From assembly GCA_934309345.1 (NCBI GenBank), contig CAKRDD010000018.1:1-64000 (forward strand): 64,000 nucleotides of DNA, given 5' to 3'. Below the pieces are notes generated by a model. That model was not told the origin of the DNA and did not search any database. It saw only the letters and a list, made by a program, of their open reading frames with translations. Below, in pieces: positions 1 to 7,195 of the stretch; the first letter of the stretch is position 1; each line of letters starts with the position of its first letter. Position numbers and translations under genes: made by a program. Source of the stretch: an uncultured Mediterraneibacter sp. (lineage in GTDB: Bacteria > Bacillota > Clostridia > Lachnospirales > Lachnospiraceae).

Positions 1-47
1 GCTTTTTCTTTCCATGGTGGAGCCCTGGAACATCTTCGAATTCCCAT
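1..47 (-). other. possible start of a gene running off the left edge
   Basis: On the minus strand an ATG at 47 is preceded by an AGAGGAAG stretch that could be a ribosome binding site, and the frame stays open to the window edge. Another minus-strand frame is also open here and gives a more protein-like reading (EFEDVPGLHHGKKK) but has no start codon. Too little is visible to choose between them or to name a product. Confidence 0.2.
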
Positions 48-76
48 TTTTCTTCCTCTTTCTCTTAAAATTGCGT

Positions 77-113
77 ACAAAAAAAGAACCACGCTTTTGT
101 GATTCTTTTTTGT
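77..113 (-). terminator. intrinsic terminator after the cell-wall-binding gene
   Basis: Near-perfect inverted repeat: the arm at 77-92 (ACAAAAAAAGAACCAC) pairs with 99-113 around a short loop. On the minus strand the 3' arm contains a run of seven T. It lies just beyond the stop codon at 136 and next to palindrome copy 1, so it probably ends transcription of the cell-wall-binding protein gene. Confidence 0.6.
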
Positions 114-131
114 GTACCGAATTTCGGTACA
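113..131. promoter_or_regulatory. 19-bp palindrome, copy 1
   Basis: TGTACCGAATTTCGGTACA: two 9-bp arms around one central base, perfect. This copy lies downstream of the cell-wall-binding gene, between its stop codon and the terminator hairpin. It is the only copy not directly upstream of a gene, unless it serves a gene beyond the left edge. Confidence 0.75.
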
Positions 132-135
132 TTTT

Positions 136-1764
136 TTATTTTTTTGCTCCACAGGAACAAGCATATCCATCAATAACTTTTTCATCATAGGCTTCACTGT
201 CCTGTACCCAGCGTGTTCCGTAGACTGCATCATGATGTACGGTTGTTGTAACCAGGCGGGTACCATACTCTGTATGCCATCCTCCACCTTCATAAGCTAA
301 TGCATGTTCAAACATATGTTCACTCGGATTGTCTGTACAATCAGCTCCACATACATTGCAGCAGCTCCATGCATACTCCTCTTCTGTTGTTACCTCTTCA
401 TCCCAGGCTTCCTTGACAACGTACTGTTCTTCATGGCCGGTTGCCTCGTGATGCACAATGTGGCTCAACTCAATGTCATATTTATGCTCATGCTCCGGTT
501 TTGATTCCGGTTTGTCAGAGTCTTCCTTATTATTTGTTCCCGGTTTTGTCTCTGGCTTTGTTTCCGGCTTTGTCTCTGGTTTAGGTTCCGGCTTTGTTTC
601 CGGCTTAGGTTCCGGTTTGTCTAAATCTTCCTTATTATTTGTTTCTGGTTTTGTTTCTGTGGATTCCTGCTTTTTCTCTGGAATGTAGACTCCATTTGCA
701 TCCACATAGTATTTTCCGCCATCTACCCATTCATCTAATGCCATTGCTCCACTGGATTTCAGATAGTACCAGGTATTTCCAAGCTGTAACCATCCGGTCT
801 GCATCGCACCACTGGAGTTAAGGTAATACCAGTCACTACCAATCTTTTCCCAACCAATCGCCATTGCTCCACTGGATTTCAGATAATACCAAACATTACC
901 GCTTTGCAGCCATCCGGTTCTCATATCTCCTCCGGCATTCAGATAATACCAGCTTCCCCATACTACCTGCCATCCGGTCTGCATATAGCCATTCCAGTCA
1001 AAGTGATACCAACTTCCACCGATCATCTTCCATTGGTTTCTCGGATAAGAACCGTCTACATTCTGATACCACCAACCAGTTCTATTTTTATTCCATCCTT
1101 CAGTTGTCTGTGTTTTTCCTGAAATGTAGACTCCATTTGCATCCACATAGTATTTTCCGCCATCTACCCATTCATTTGTTGCCATCGCTCCACTGGACTT
1201 CAAATAATACCAAACATTACCGCTTTGCAGCCATCCGGTTCTCATGTCTCCTCCGGCATTCAGATAATACCAGTCTCTACCAATTTTCTGCCAACCGGTC
1301 TGCATAGCACCACTGGAATTGAGGTGATACCAGCTACCTCCGACTTTTTCCCAACCAATCGCCATTGCTCCACTGGATTTCAGATAATACCAAACATTAC
1401 CGCTTTGCAACCAACCGGTCCTCATATCTCCTCCGGCATTCAGATAATACCAGCTTCCACCAATTTTCTGCCAACCGGTCTGCATATAGCCGTTCCAGTC
1501 AAAGTAATACCAACTTCCGTTGATCATCTGCCACTGGTTTCTTGGATAAGAGCCATCTGCATTTTGATACCACCAACCGATGCTGTCCTTTTTCCACTGC
1601 GGTTCTTCCAGTGCCTGCGTAGCGACTCCATAATTATCTACCTGATATGCTGAAACCTCTCCATTTGTTCTTTGTACTTCTTCCGCTAGTGTCATGAGTG
1701 GTGACTGGATACACATTGCCGCACAAGTCAAAACTGTAAGCCCTCTCTTTAGATACTTCTTCAT
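136..1764 (-). CDS. secreted protein with choline-binding-type cell-wall repeats and Cys-rich C-terminus
   Basis: Predicted surface protein of 542 residues. It has a signal peptide (MKKYLKRG, hydrophobic core, cut near LAEE). Two blocks hold about thirteen 20-residue repeats of the form W-x5-WYYL-x5-G-x-M-x-T/I-G, typical of CW_binding_1 modules that hold proteins on choline or teichoic acids. A Lys-Pro-Glu-Thr spacer follows, then a C-terminal region with two HHxA...AxDEKV-like units and Cys pairs (CCNVCGADC, CSCG) that could bind metal. No catalytic domain is seen, so it may be an adhesin or scaffold. The start at 1764 follows AAAGGAGAG. A longer frame from 1806 would translate the palindrome itself and is rejected. 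Within each block whole repeat units are almost identical at DNA level. The gene is flanked by palindrome copies 1 and 2. Confidence 0.85.
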   Translation of the reverse strand: MKKYLKRGLTVLTCAAMCIQSPLMTLAEEVQRTNGEVSAYQVDNYGVATQALEEPQWKKDSIGWWYQNADGSYPRNQWQMINGSWYYFDWNGYMQTGWQKIGGSWYYLNAGGDMRTGWLQSGNVWYYLKSSGAMAIGWEKVGGSWYHLNSSGAMQTGWQKIGRDWYYLNAGGDMRTGWLQSGNVWYYLKSSGAMATNEWVDGGKYYVDANGVYISGKTQTTEGWNKNRTGWWYQNVDGSYPRNQWKMIGGSWYHFDWNGYMQTGWQVVWGSWYYLNAGGDMRTGWLQSGNVWYYLKSSGAMAIGWEKIGSDWYYLNSSGAMQTGWLQLGNTWYYLKSSGAMALDEWVDGGKYYVDANGVYIPEKKQESTETKPETNNKEDLDKPEPKPETKPEPKPETKPETKPETKPGTNNKEDSDKPESKPEHEHKYDIELSHIVHHEATGHEEQYVVKEAWDEEVTTEEEYAWSCCNVCGADCTDNPSEHMFEHALAYEGGGWHTEYGTRLVTTTVHHDAVYGTRWVQDSEAYDEKVIDGYACSCGAKK

Positions 1765-1786
1765 ACCTTTTCTCTCCTTTTCATGT

Positions 1787-1805
1787 TGTACCGAATTTCG
1801 GTACA
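1787..1805. promoter_or_regulatory. 19-bp palindrome, copy 2
   Basis: Perfect TGTACCGAATTTCGGTACA. It sits in the 45-bp gap between the upstream coiled-coil gene (stop at 1810) and the cell-wall-binding gene, ending about 7 nt before the AAAGGAGAG ribosome binding site. Confidence 0.8.
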
Positions 1806-1809
1806 TTGT

Positions 1810-2619
1810 TTACTGATAATTGATTTTTCTCATATTGTACTGCTCTAATATGAACCGTGTACTCTCATTATCTCCACCTTCACTGTCTGGATGGAAAATA
1901 TTAAGCAACAACTTTTTTCGTTTAGACAAGCTGTCCAATGAATCGCAATTTTTATATATATCAAAGCCTTGCTTTGCATTTCTCGCTTGTTTCAACTCCC
2001 ATTCCTTTCGTTCATACAAGACACGATAATGTTCTCTTTCTTCCTCTAATTCCTGAATTTGCTTTTTTAATCCAGGCACTTCCGTAGCATCAAGACGTTG
2101 TAGTAAATCTTTGATATCATCCTCAGCAATTTTCTGCTCAAATTTAAGTTGTCCTACTTTCATCTTCCAATACGCAGCAGATGATTCTAATTCTTTATAG
2201 TCATTTTCCCTGATTTTCAAATTTTTCTCCAACAAGTTATTACAAATTCTCAAATCTTCGATATTTTTTTCTAAAGTCTCACATTTACATCGGTACATAA
2301 ATTCACTTTGAGTAAGTCTTTTAAGATCATCTTTTTTAGCCCGATGCATGTAAATATCTTCTGTTATAAGAATTCCCCATGACATGATCAGCCACATCAT
2401 CCAGTAGAGCCATTGAAATGAAATTAACGCAATTACACTAAACACAATCATGCAGAGAGCAAAAATTACTGGAATGATTTTTGAAAAAATTATGGAGGAT
2501 GTGAATCTTAAGAAGCAACAAACAAACCATAATCCAATAAATACTAAGAGAATATATTGCACCTCTTTGTCCATGATGTACTTATACAAAAATATTAATT
2601 TTATGAATATTTGTTTCAT
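1810..2619 (-). CDS. membrane-anchored coiled-coil protein with C-terminal J-domain-like segment
   Basis: 269 residues. Hydrophobic segments at about 18-45 and 48-85 suggest two or three membrane spans, followed by a long charged coiled coil (about 95-215). The last 40 residues resemble the end of a DnaJ J domain: a basic helix (SKRKKLLLNIF), an HPD tripeptide at about 243-245, a GGD turn and a final helix. HPD is the Hsp70-stimulating motif in J proteins, so recruitment of DnaK to the membrane is a possible role. That is inference, and the domain is short for a full J domain. The ATG at 2619 follows AAGGGA; the second Met at 2574 has no ribosome binding site. It lies directly upstream of the cell-wall-binding gene. 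Confidence 0.65.
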   Translation of the reverse strand: MKQIFIKLIFLYKYIMDKEVQYILLVFIGLWFVCCFLRFTSSIIFSKIIPVIFALCMIVFSVIALISFQWLYWMMWLIMSWGILITEDIYMHRAKKDDLKRLTQSEFMYRCKCETLEKNIEDLRICNNLLEKNLKIRENDYKELESSAAYWKMKVGQLKFEQKIAEDDIKDLLQRLDATEVPGLKKQIQELEEEREHYRVLYERKEWELKQARNAKQGFDIYKNCDSLDSLSKRKKLLLNIFHPDSEGGDNESTRFILEQYNMRKINYQ

Positions 2620-2690
2620 GCTTCATCCCTTCTTTTTCTAAAAAACGTAAGTTTTATACACTTTAATTGTTTACTTTATGTAGGAAGTAC

Positions 2691-2774
2691 CTAGCACGTC
2701 TCACCCGGAGCATATGCGACCGGATATGGTAGGGCGGCAGCTACTTTAATTTCATTTCTTAAGGGGACAATCAT
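2691..2774 (-). CDS. possible 27-residue peptide downstream of TnpV
   Basis: A short open frame from ATG at 2774 to TAG encodes 27 residues, beginning MIVPLRNEIK and ending in APGETC, and starts 21 nt after the tnpV stop. Its base composition is markedly GC-richer than the AT-rich flanks, which suggests it is coding or a remnant of older coding sequence. I see no convincing ribosome binding site. It could be a real small peptide, the tail of an eroded gene, or part of a structured element. Confidence 0.3.
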   Translation of the reverse strand: MIVPLRNEIKVAAALPYPVAYAPGETC

Positions 2775-2795
2775 TGAAAAATAGATTTCCCTTTT

Positions 2796-3188
2796 TTAAT
2801 TGAAAATGATCTCACTTTTTACATATTCCTCTGCCTGATGTCTGATCTGATTCATATGTCTTGTCCATGCCATACCATCTTTGGCTTTATCCGGTGCCGG
2901 ATCACGTTCCAGCAATTGTTTTTCCAACACATCCATTCTTTCATCTGCTGTCTTCTGAATATCAATCAGATGTTGATTTAATTCATCCATCAAAAGCATC
3001 GAAGAATAGACAGCTGGTTTGTGTTTTTGTAGGTACTCTTTTCTCATGATTCCCCATCTTCCTATATATCCATCCACCTTTTCCAGTGACAGATTCGGCA
3101 GTAGGAATTCGCCTACTTGAATATATTCCAATTTTGGAATTCCATCCTCGTCCAAATCTAATTCTGTATTATTCTTTTTTTTCTCCAT
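2796..3188 (-). CDS. tnpV: TnpV family transposon-encoded protein
   Basis: 130 residues matching the TnpV family first seen in Tn4451-type elements: an acidic N-terminus, a G-x-Y/F-x-PN-L segment (GEFLLPNLSL), an IG-x-WG-x-M-x-x-x-YL core (about 42-54), HKPxxYSSML, then helices ending MNQIRHQAEE. The molecular role of TnpV is not established, but it is a marker of mobile elements in Firmicutes. Its start overlaps the end of the upstream HTH gene by 20 bp, so the two are almost certainly co-transcribed and translationally coupled. Confidence 0.8.
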   Translation of the reverse strand: MEKKKNNTELDLDEDGIPKLEYIQVGEFLLPNLSLEKVDGYIGRWGIMRKEYLQKHKPAVYSSMLLMDELNQHLIDIQKTADERMDVLEKQLLERDPAPDKAKDGMAWTRHMNQIRHQAEEYVKSEIIFN

Positions 3189-3462
3189 CCTGCTCTCCTT
3201 CCACTTGCTTCTCTAAATCTCGTTTATAATTCTCCACCAGTTCACTTGTTTTTATGACATATGCCAGTAATCGTTTTGAAAAATCTGACATTTCTCTCTC
3301 TCCAAGTTCCCAGGACTGTAAGGTGCGATACGGAATTTCAAAACTATTGCAGAAATCCTTACGGCTCATCCCCGCTTGTTTTCGTAAGTCTTTTACCGTT
3401 ACTTCATCCAGATTTCCAACGACACTATCTATGTCAATATATTTCTTTTTTTCATTCATCAT
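3169..3462 (-). CDS. XRE-type helix-turn-helix regulator
   Basis: About 97 residues. The centre carries a Cro/CI-type HTH: VKDLRKQAGMSRKDFCNSFE, then IPYRTLQSWELGEREM, in which the Q-x-W-E-x-G recognition-helix end is characteristic. The C-terminus is a charged helix. The start is one of two adjacent ATGs (3462 or 3459) after GGTGG; an upstream TTG overlaps that site and is unlikely. It leads a two-gene unit with tnpV. A consensus promoter with an internal 17-bp palindrome lies immediately upstream, so autorepression is likely. Confidence 0.8.
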   Translation of the reverse strand: MMNEKKKYIDIDSVVGNLDEVTVKDLRKQAGMSRKDFCNSFEIPYRTLQSWELGEREMSDFSKRLLAYVIKTSELVENYKRDLEKQVEGEQDGEKKE

Positions 3463-3503
3463 TACCACCAACTTTTATACACTTTGTACGTGTTTCTAGT
3501 TTT

Positions 3504-3532
3504 AATATAACACACAGTGTGTGTTTTTTCAA
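3504..3532 (-). promoter_or_regulatory. promoter with internal palindromic operator for HTH-tnpV
   Basis: On the minus strand TTGAAA (3532-3527), a 17-nt spacer and TATATT (3509-3504) form a good sigma-A promoter. The spacer is almost entirely a perfect 8+1+8 palindrome, AACACACA-G-TGTGTGTT at 3509-3525. A related shorter palindrome, GCACA-T-TGTGC, lies upstream at 3543-3553. This is a classical repressor-operator layout, and the adjacent XRE protein is the obvious candidate ligand. Confidence 0.7.
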
Positions 3533-3805
3533 TCCATTTTACGCACATTGTGCACCTTTTTTCCACTCAATGACGTTGTCAAAGAAATCAGAATCATCTC
3601 CCGGCATATCTCTTTTTTTCAATAAAAAAAGATTCAATCCAAATTTCTGATCAAATCTTTTTTGTAATAGATATATTTTCCAGAACACTTAACATTTTTC
3701 TGCGCAACATTTTCTTTTATTTCCATTTCGCTAATTATATTATAGCAAAGGCTTTTTTACTTATCTAGGTTACTTTAGGTACACTTTTTTGATTTTCTTT
3801 TCTAA

Positions 3806-4225
3806 TCACCTATTATTATTTTCCAACTCTTCTATTCTTTTTTTTAGTTCATCTAATTCTTTTCTTATTTTATTTTCATTTGATTCTTTGAATTCATGAT
3901 ATAAATTTGCAAGTGTTGATATCAAATCCATAATTGCCAGTATTCCTACCAAAAAGGTTGTAACTAACATATCATCTTTTATTGAAAAATCCATTGTCCT
4001 ACTTTCATAATTCCATCCGAAAACAAAAAATATAATTATTACATTTATTAATATTCTCGGTACGGATTTTATAAATATTATATTAAGATGAAGTGCATCT
4101 ACTAATTCCTTTTTTGCATAACGGCAAATAATATATAATATAAGTACAACTATATATATCCCAAACACTATATCTAAAATATACGAATAAAACACTTTTC
4201 CCAGTACCAAATTTTCAAAATTCAT
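3806..4225 (-). CDS. small membrane protein with C-terminal coiled coil
   Basis: 139 residues, not recognised as a known family. Three hydrophobic segments (about 12-35, 50-70, 88-108) suggest a three-pass membrane protein, followed by a charged helical tail (about 110-139) ending in ELKKRIEELENNNR, a likely coiled coil. The ATG at 4225 follows GGGAGTG at good spacing. The gene is strongly AT-rich and stands alone between the HTH-tnpV unit and the non-coding stretch next to the replication gene. Function unknown. Confidence 0.6.
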   Translation of the reverse strand: MNFENLVLGKVFYSYILDIVFGIYIVVLILYIICRYAKKELVDALHLNIIFIKSVPRILINVIIIFFVFGWNYESRTMDFSIKDDMLVTTFLVGILAIMDLISTLANLYHEFKESNENKIRKELDELKKRIEELENNNR

Positions 4226-4813
4226 AATTTATCACTCCCTTGTAATTCTTATTATCTAGCCAGTCAAATAATCTGGAAATATTTTATCTTTTGTACTAGT
4301 TTCTGTTGTATATCTATACATCTTTCTTATAACATATCTATTTTAAAATCTAAAGACTTTTTATGTTTTATTAATCTTTTATTTATACAATGTATGAAAT
4401 TATTTCGTAACAGATTGAATATATGGTACATAAAAATAAGAATGTATACAGAATTAATATACTTCAACCGAATATGCTCCATAAACGGCTCTATTAATGG
4501 ATTATCGTCTTTTTCCGATATGCACAAAAATGGACTTTCAAACACAAACTTCTACTTGTTTTTTAGACTTACCACCATCTATTTTTTCAAAAAACACGTT
4601 CATATTAGACTGTTCTATATTTTTCTACATATTTTTTAGACCACACAAAACAGCAAAAAAATAAGGCTTCTATCAGAATCACCAAAACATTATTATAATG
4701 CTACTGATTTTCTTCTGCTCACCCTTTGTTTTCTCCATAAATTTCATTTATCCCTTTTTCTTTATGGACCATTCCCTATTTTTTGCACCATAAAGAAACC
4801 ATGAGCAAAATGT
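4226..4813. other. 588-bp AT-rich non-coding stretch downstream of the replication-initiator candidate
   Basis: No supportable gene. A minus-strand GTG-started frame at 4327-4545 has no ribosome binding site and a stop three codons upstream. Signals seen: TTTTTTAGAC repeated directly at 4559-4568 and 4632-4641, a palindrome CATTAT-T-ATAATG at 4688-4700, and a perfect 11-bp inverted repeat at 4757-4798. AT-rich DNA with short repeats next to a Rep-like gene could hold the element's replication origin; this is inference only. Confidence 0.4.
4757..4798. repeat. inverted repeat beside the rep-like gene
   Basis: TTTCTTTATGG (4757-4767) and CCATAAAGAAA (4788-4798) are perfect 11-bp inverted arms around a 20-nt loop, ending 15 nt from the rep-like stop codon. 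There is no T-run on the minus-strand side, so it is not a convincing terminator. An initiator-binding site or RNA-stabilising hairpin are alternatives. Confidence 0.5.
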
Positions 4814-5683
4814 TCACAGTGACTTTTCCAGTTCCAGGGCTTTTCTAAGCATCTTATGGAAATGTTTGACATCAAATATAATACTTTCCTCTGCATAACG
4901 ATGTAATACCGCAGATATGATCGATATCGTATCCTCTCCTCTTTCCTTAATGATCGTGCTATACTGATGTGTCAATTTCCCAAGATCTGACGCATCCTCC
5001 TCTCGTTTTTTTGCAAGCTGTTCTCGACGCAGCAATACACTTCCTACATACTCTCTTTGCTGATCAGCGGCTGTATTTACACAAACATATGTAGCTCGTT
5101 TTCCTTTGATTGATTTTGTTGGTTTTTGAAATAATTTCCCACCCAAAAATTTTATGTAGTATTTACCATTCTTAATATGGACAGAAAAATATTTGCGTAA
5201 TGTCTGTAAATAGACCTGGATCATTCTTTTTGATACTTGTAATATATTACAATATTTATGGTAAAACTCTTTTACATTAATAACACGAATTCCTCTATTT
5301 AATGCCGTAGAACGCATAAGATCAAGAAGCATATATTTTTCATGTGCTTTCATTTTGAAAAATTCTTTGCTTTGAAAAAGTACTTTATTTAGATCTATGT
5401 AATCTGGTGTCTTTTGCTGTGAAAATGTTCGATTTTCGAGATAAATATCGAAATCCCCTTTGACATTTTGAGTATATGAAAGTAAATTTTTCTTACTCAA
5501 AGAACGCAGAACATTATAAAATGTCTGCTTACTTTTCATACCTAATACCTGCATGAATTCTTTGTAATAAACACCAATCACTCTTCTGTGCTCGTCTTGA
5601 TAACGCACACACTGGAGGAAAAAATTCATTTCCATTTTGCTGACACTATTTAATTTTAGCAATGTATCATATGCAAGCTGCAT
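4814..5683 (-). CDS. winged-helix plasmid replication-initiator-like protein
   Basis: 289 residues. The layout resembles small-plasmid Rep proteins with two winged-helix domains. The first (about 1-80) has an N-terminal helix, a KMEMNFFLQCVRYQ helix, then MQVLGMKSKQTFYNVLRSL as HTH and LLSYTQ as wing. The second (about 90-180) includes LQVSKRMIQVYLQTLRKYF and KNGKYYIKFLG. A charged helical C-terminus follows. The start follows AGGAGG. It is near parA, parB and ssb and has palindrome copy 3 upstream, which supports replication of the element. The family was assigned by eye from pattern, so a DnaD-like or other DNA-binding role cannot be excluded. Confidence 0.55.
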   Translation of the reverse strand: MQLAYDTLLKLNSVSKMEMNFFLQCVRYQDEHRRVIGVYYKEFMQVLGMKSKQTFYNVLRSLSKKNLLSYTQNVKGDFDIYLENRTFSQQKTPDYIDLNKVLFQSKEFFKMKAHEKYMLLDLMRSTALNRGIRVINVKEFYHKYCNILQVSKRMIQVYLQTLRKYFSVHIKNGKYYIKFLGGKLFQKPTKSIKGKRATYVCVNTAADQQREYVGSVLLRREQLAKKREEDASDLGKLTHQYSTIIKERGEDTISIISAVLHRYAEESIIFDVKHFHKMLRKALELEKSL

Positions 5684-5736
5684 TGTTTTTTCCTCCTGCT
5701 AATAAGTTACATAATATAGAAGGGTATATTCAACAA

Positions 5737-5755
5737 TGTACCGAAATTCGGTACA
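5737..5755. promoter_or_regulatory. 19-bp palindrome, copy 3
   Basis: Perfect TGTACCGAAATTCGGTACA, central base A on the plus strand. It lies between the stop of the RHH-like gene (5770) and the rep-like gene. The ribosome binding site is about 40 nt further on, the longest such distance among the copies. Confidence 0.8.
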
Positions 5756-5769
5756 TGAGAAGAAAACAT

Positions 5770-6477
5770 TTAACGAACTCTTATACCCGGAGTTTTTTTG
5801 ACTTTTTTATTTTCTTTTTTTTCTATGTCAGTTTTTTTATTATCAATAATTTTAAGTAAGTTATCTCTTTCTGACACCCATTTTTTTACATTTTCTATTT
5901 CTTCTTCTAAATCAACATTTGACGAATCCCAATTTTCCAACATCATATCTCTTTCTTCTGTCCACTCTCTCAGGTCATCTTTATATGATTCTAGACATTC
6001 TTTTTCGTGTTCGATGAATTCTTCCACGTTATTATATGCATGAACAATTTTATAGCTTGTAAAATCATCGTTGTATTTGTGATGATAAATATTCTTCCAT
6101 TCGTCCGTAGGCTCTGCGATGTCCTTTTGGGATTGCTTTATGTCTCTTTTTGCAGTTTCAATGTTGTTTAATGCATCAAGAAAATGCTGTGGTTCATGTC
6201 CTTCGGAAAGTAGATGATTGAGAAGCGAAGGTTCCGGGAACATTCCAAACCAACAACGCTCAAACCACTGTTGTGCATACATTCTCTCATCACTTCCGTT
6301 GGAGTAAGTACCGTCTACCAAATCTCCGACAAAATTCTCTATCAGCTCTCCGATAGTCAGACCATGCTCCCCACACTTTCTCGCCAGTCGGTCACAATCT
6401 GCATCTGATAACTCAAGCTTGATTTGTCTTTTTTTAATTGTTTCAATCTCTTTTCTCTGCTCTTCACCATAACTCAT
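5770..6477 (-). CDS. RHH-like N-terminus with conserved acidic helical domain (paralogue A)
   Basis: 235 residues, no named family recognised. Residues about 15-55 (QIKLELSDADCDRLARKCGE, then LTIGELIENFVGDLV) look like a ribbon-helix-helix DNA-binding fold: a short strand then two helices. A conserved block with Trp, Cys and aromatic residues follows (YAQQWFERCWFGMFPEPSLLNHLL). The second half is acidic, helical and probably coiled coil, ending in a Lys-rich tail. ATG 6477 follows GAGG. A shorter paralogue at 9590-10069 shares most of the protein but lacks the strand and first helix. Position between ssb and the rep-like gene suggests a replication, partition or regulatory role, unproven. Confidence 0.6.
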   Translation of the reverse strand: MSYGEEQRKEIETIKKRQIKLELSDADCDRLARKCGEHGLTIGELIENFVGDLVDGTYSNGSDERMYAQQWFERCWFGMFPEPSLLNHLLSEGHEPQHFLDALNNIETAKRDIKQSQKDIAEPTDEWKNIYHHKYNDDFTSYKIVHAYNNVEEFIEHEKECLESYKDDLREWTEERDMMLENWDSSNVDLEEEIENVKKWVSERDNLLKIIDNKKTDIEKKENKKVKKTPGIRVR

Positions 6478-6523
6478 TAATACTTACCTCACATTTCGGA
6501 TTAGCAATCATTTTATAGATGAT

Positions 6524-6673
6524 CTATTTGTTTTCAGATTCAGATTTCGTTTGTTCCAAATCATAGTTATATTTTTGACTACGCCAATTTATTGATTGTT
6601 TGCATAAACACAACGCAATTATAAATCCAATAAAAAGCACTAGAATGATTGCTGCAATTATAAAAAAAATCAT
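6524..6673 (-). CDS. 49-residue single-pass membrane protein
   Basis: A short gene from ATG 6673 to TAG. The first 24 residues are almost wholly hydrophobic (MIFFIIAAIILVLFIGF and onward), followed by a polar charged tail ending SESENK. An excellent AAAAGGAG site lies 6 nt before the ATG, and palindrome copy 4 lies about 8 nt before that. It sits between ssb and the RHH-like gene in the same direction, probably in one transcript. Function unknown; the size and shape fit a small bitopic membrane peptide. Confidence 0.65.
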   Translation of the reverse strand: MIFFIIAAIILVLFIGFIIALCLCKQSINWRSQKYNYDLEQTKSESENK

Positions 6674-6691
6674 TTAAAACTCCTTTTTATT

Positions 6692-6710
6692 TGTGCCGAA
6701 TTTCGGTACA
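6692..6710. promoter_or_regulatory. 19-bp palindrome, copy 4 (one mismatch)
   Basis: TGTGCCGAATTTCGGTACA, one arm changed from TGTACC to TGTGCC. It fills the gap between the ssb stop (6716) and the ribosome binding site of the 49-residue membrane protein. Confidence 0.75.
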
Positions 6711-6715
6711 AACAA

Positions 6716-7135
6716 TTAATAAAATGGTAATTCTTCATCATATTCATCTGTAAGATTCATAAATCCATCATCAGCTGATGGCTCTTCCACTGAATTAGAA
6801 ATATTTTTACTTTCCGATTTATTTTCTGCAAATTCCTGTTCTTCCACAATTACTACTGTCGTGTATACTTTCACTCCATCTTTGTTCGTATAGCTTCCTG
6901 TCTGGATATGTCCTGAGATAGAGACACGCATTCCCTGATGGAAATACTTCTCAGCAAATTCAGCGGAACGTCCAAATACAACACACGGAATGAAATCCGC
7001 TGTCGGCTCGCCGTCTCTCTTGAATCTGCGGTCTACGGCAACTGTATATCTTGCAACTGCAGTTTCTTTTTCTCCGGTTGAATATCTTACTTCTGGATCT
7101 TTAGTTAATCTTCCTAATAAAACGACTTTATTCAT
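6716..7135 (-). CDS. ssb: single-stranded DNA-binding protein
   Basis: 139 residues. Typical SSB opening MNKVVLLGRLTKDPEVRYS, OB-fold strands through AVDRRFKRDGEPTADFIPCVVFGRSAEFAEKY, GMRVSISGHIQTGSY and the YTTVVIVEEQEF segment, then a disordered acidic tail ending DEELPFY. That tail is a variant of the DDDIPF tip that recruits replication and repair partners. It coats single-stranded DNA during replication; here it is probably the element's own copy, as on many plasmids. The start at 7135 follows GGAAGGAG. An upstream in-frame ATG at 7168 would translate palindrome copy 5 and is rejected. Confidence 0.92.
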   Translation of the reverse strand: MNKVVLLGRLTKDPEVRYSTGEKETAVARYTVAVDRRFKRDGEPTADFIPCVVFGRSAEFAEKYFHQGMRVSISGHIQTGSYTNKDGVKVYTTVVIVEEQEFAENKSESKNISNSVEEPSADDGFMNLTDEYDEELPFY

Positions 7136-7148
7136 ACTGGCTCCTTCC

Positions 7149-7167
7149 CGTACCGAATTTCGGTACA
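7149..7167. promoter_or_regulatory. 19-bp palindrome, copy 5
   Basis: CGTACCGAATTTCGGTACA; the outermost pair differs from the perfect form. It abuts the GGAAGGAG ribosome binding site of ssb, so a protein bound here, or the RNA hairpin it could form, would directly affect ssb expression. Confidence 0.8.
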
Positions 7168-7195
7168 CATGTACAATTTGTTACAATGTTCATTT

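Noticed and set aside
458..1653. Long plus-strand frames opposite the cell-wall protein gene
   Set aside because: Shadows of the repeated minus-strand coding sequence; no starts or family features.
1765..1806. N-terminal extension MYRNSV... of the cell-wall protein (and likewise of SSB at 7136-7168)
   Set aside because: It is a translation of the palindrome itself; good ribosome binding sites place the real starts at 1764 and 7135.
3601..3660. AAAAAAGATT...AATCTTTTTT as a terminator
   Set aside because: The stem is almost only A-T pairs with a long loop, so it is too weak to call.
4327..4545. 72-residue minus-strand frame between the membrane protein and rep-like genes
   Set aside because: GTG start without a ribosome binding site, an in-frame stop three codons upstream, and no recognisable features; treated as non-coding.
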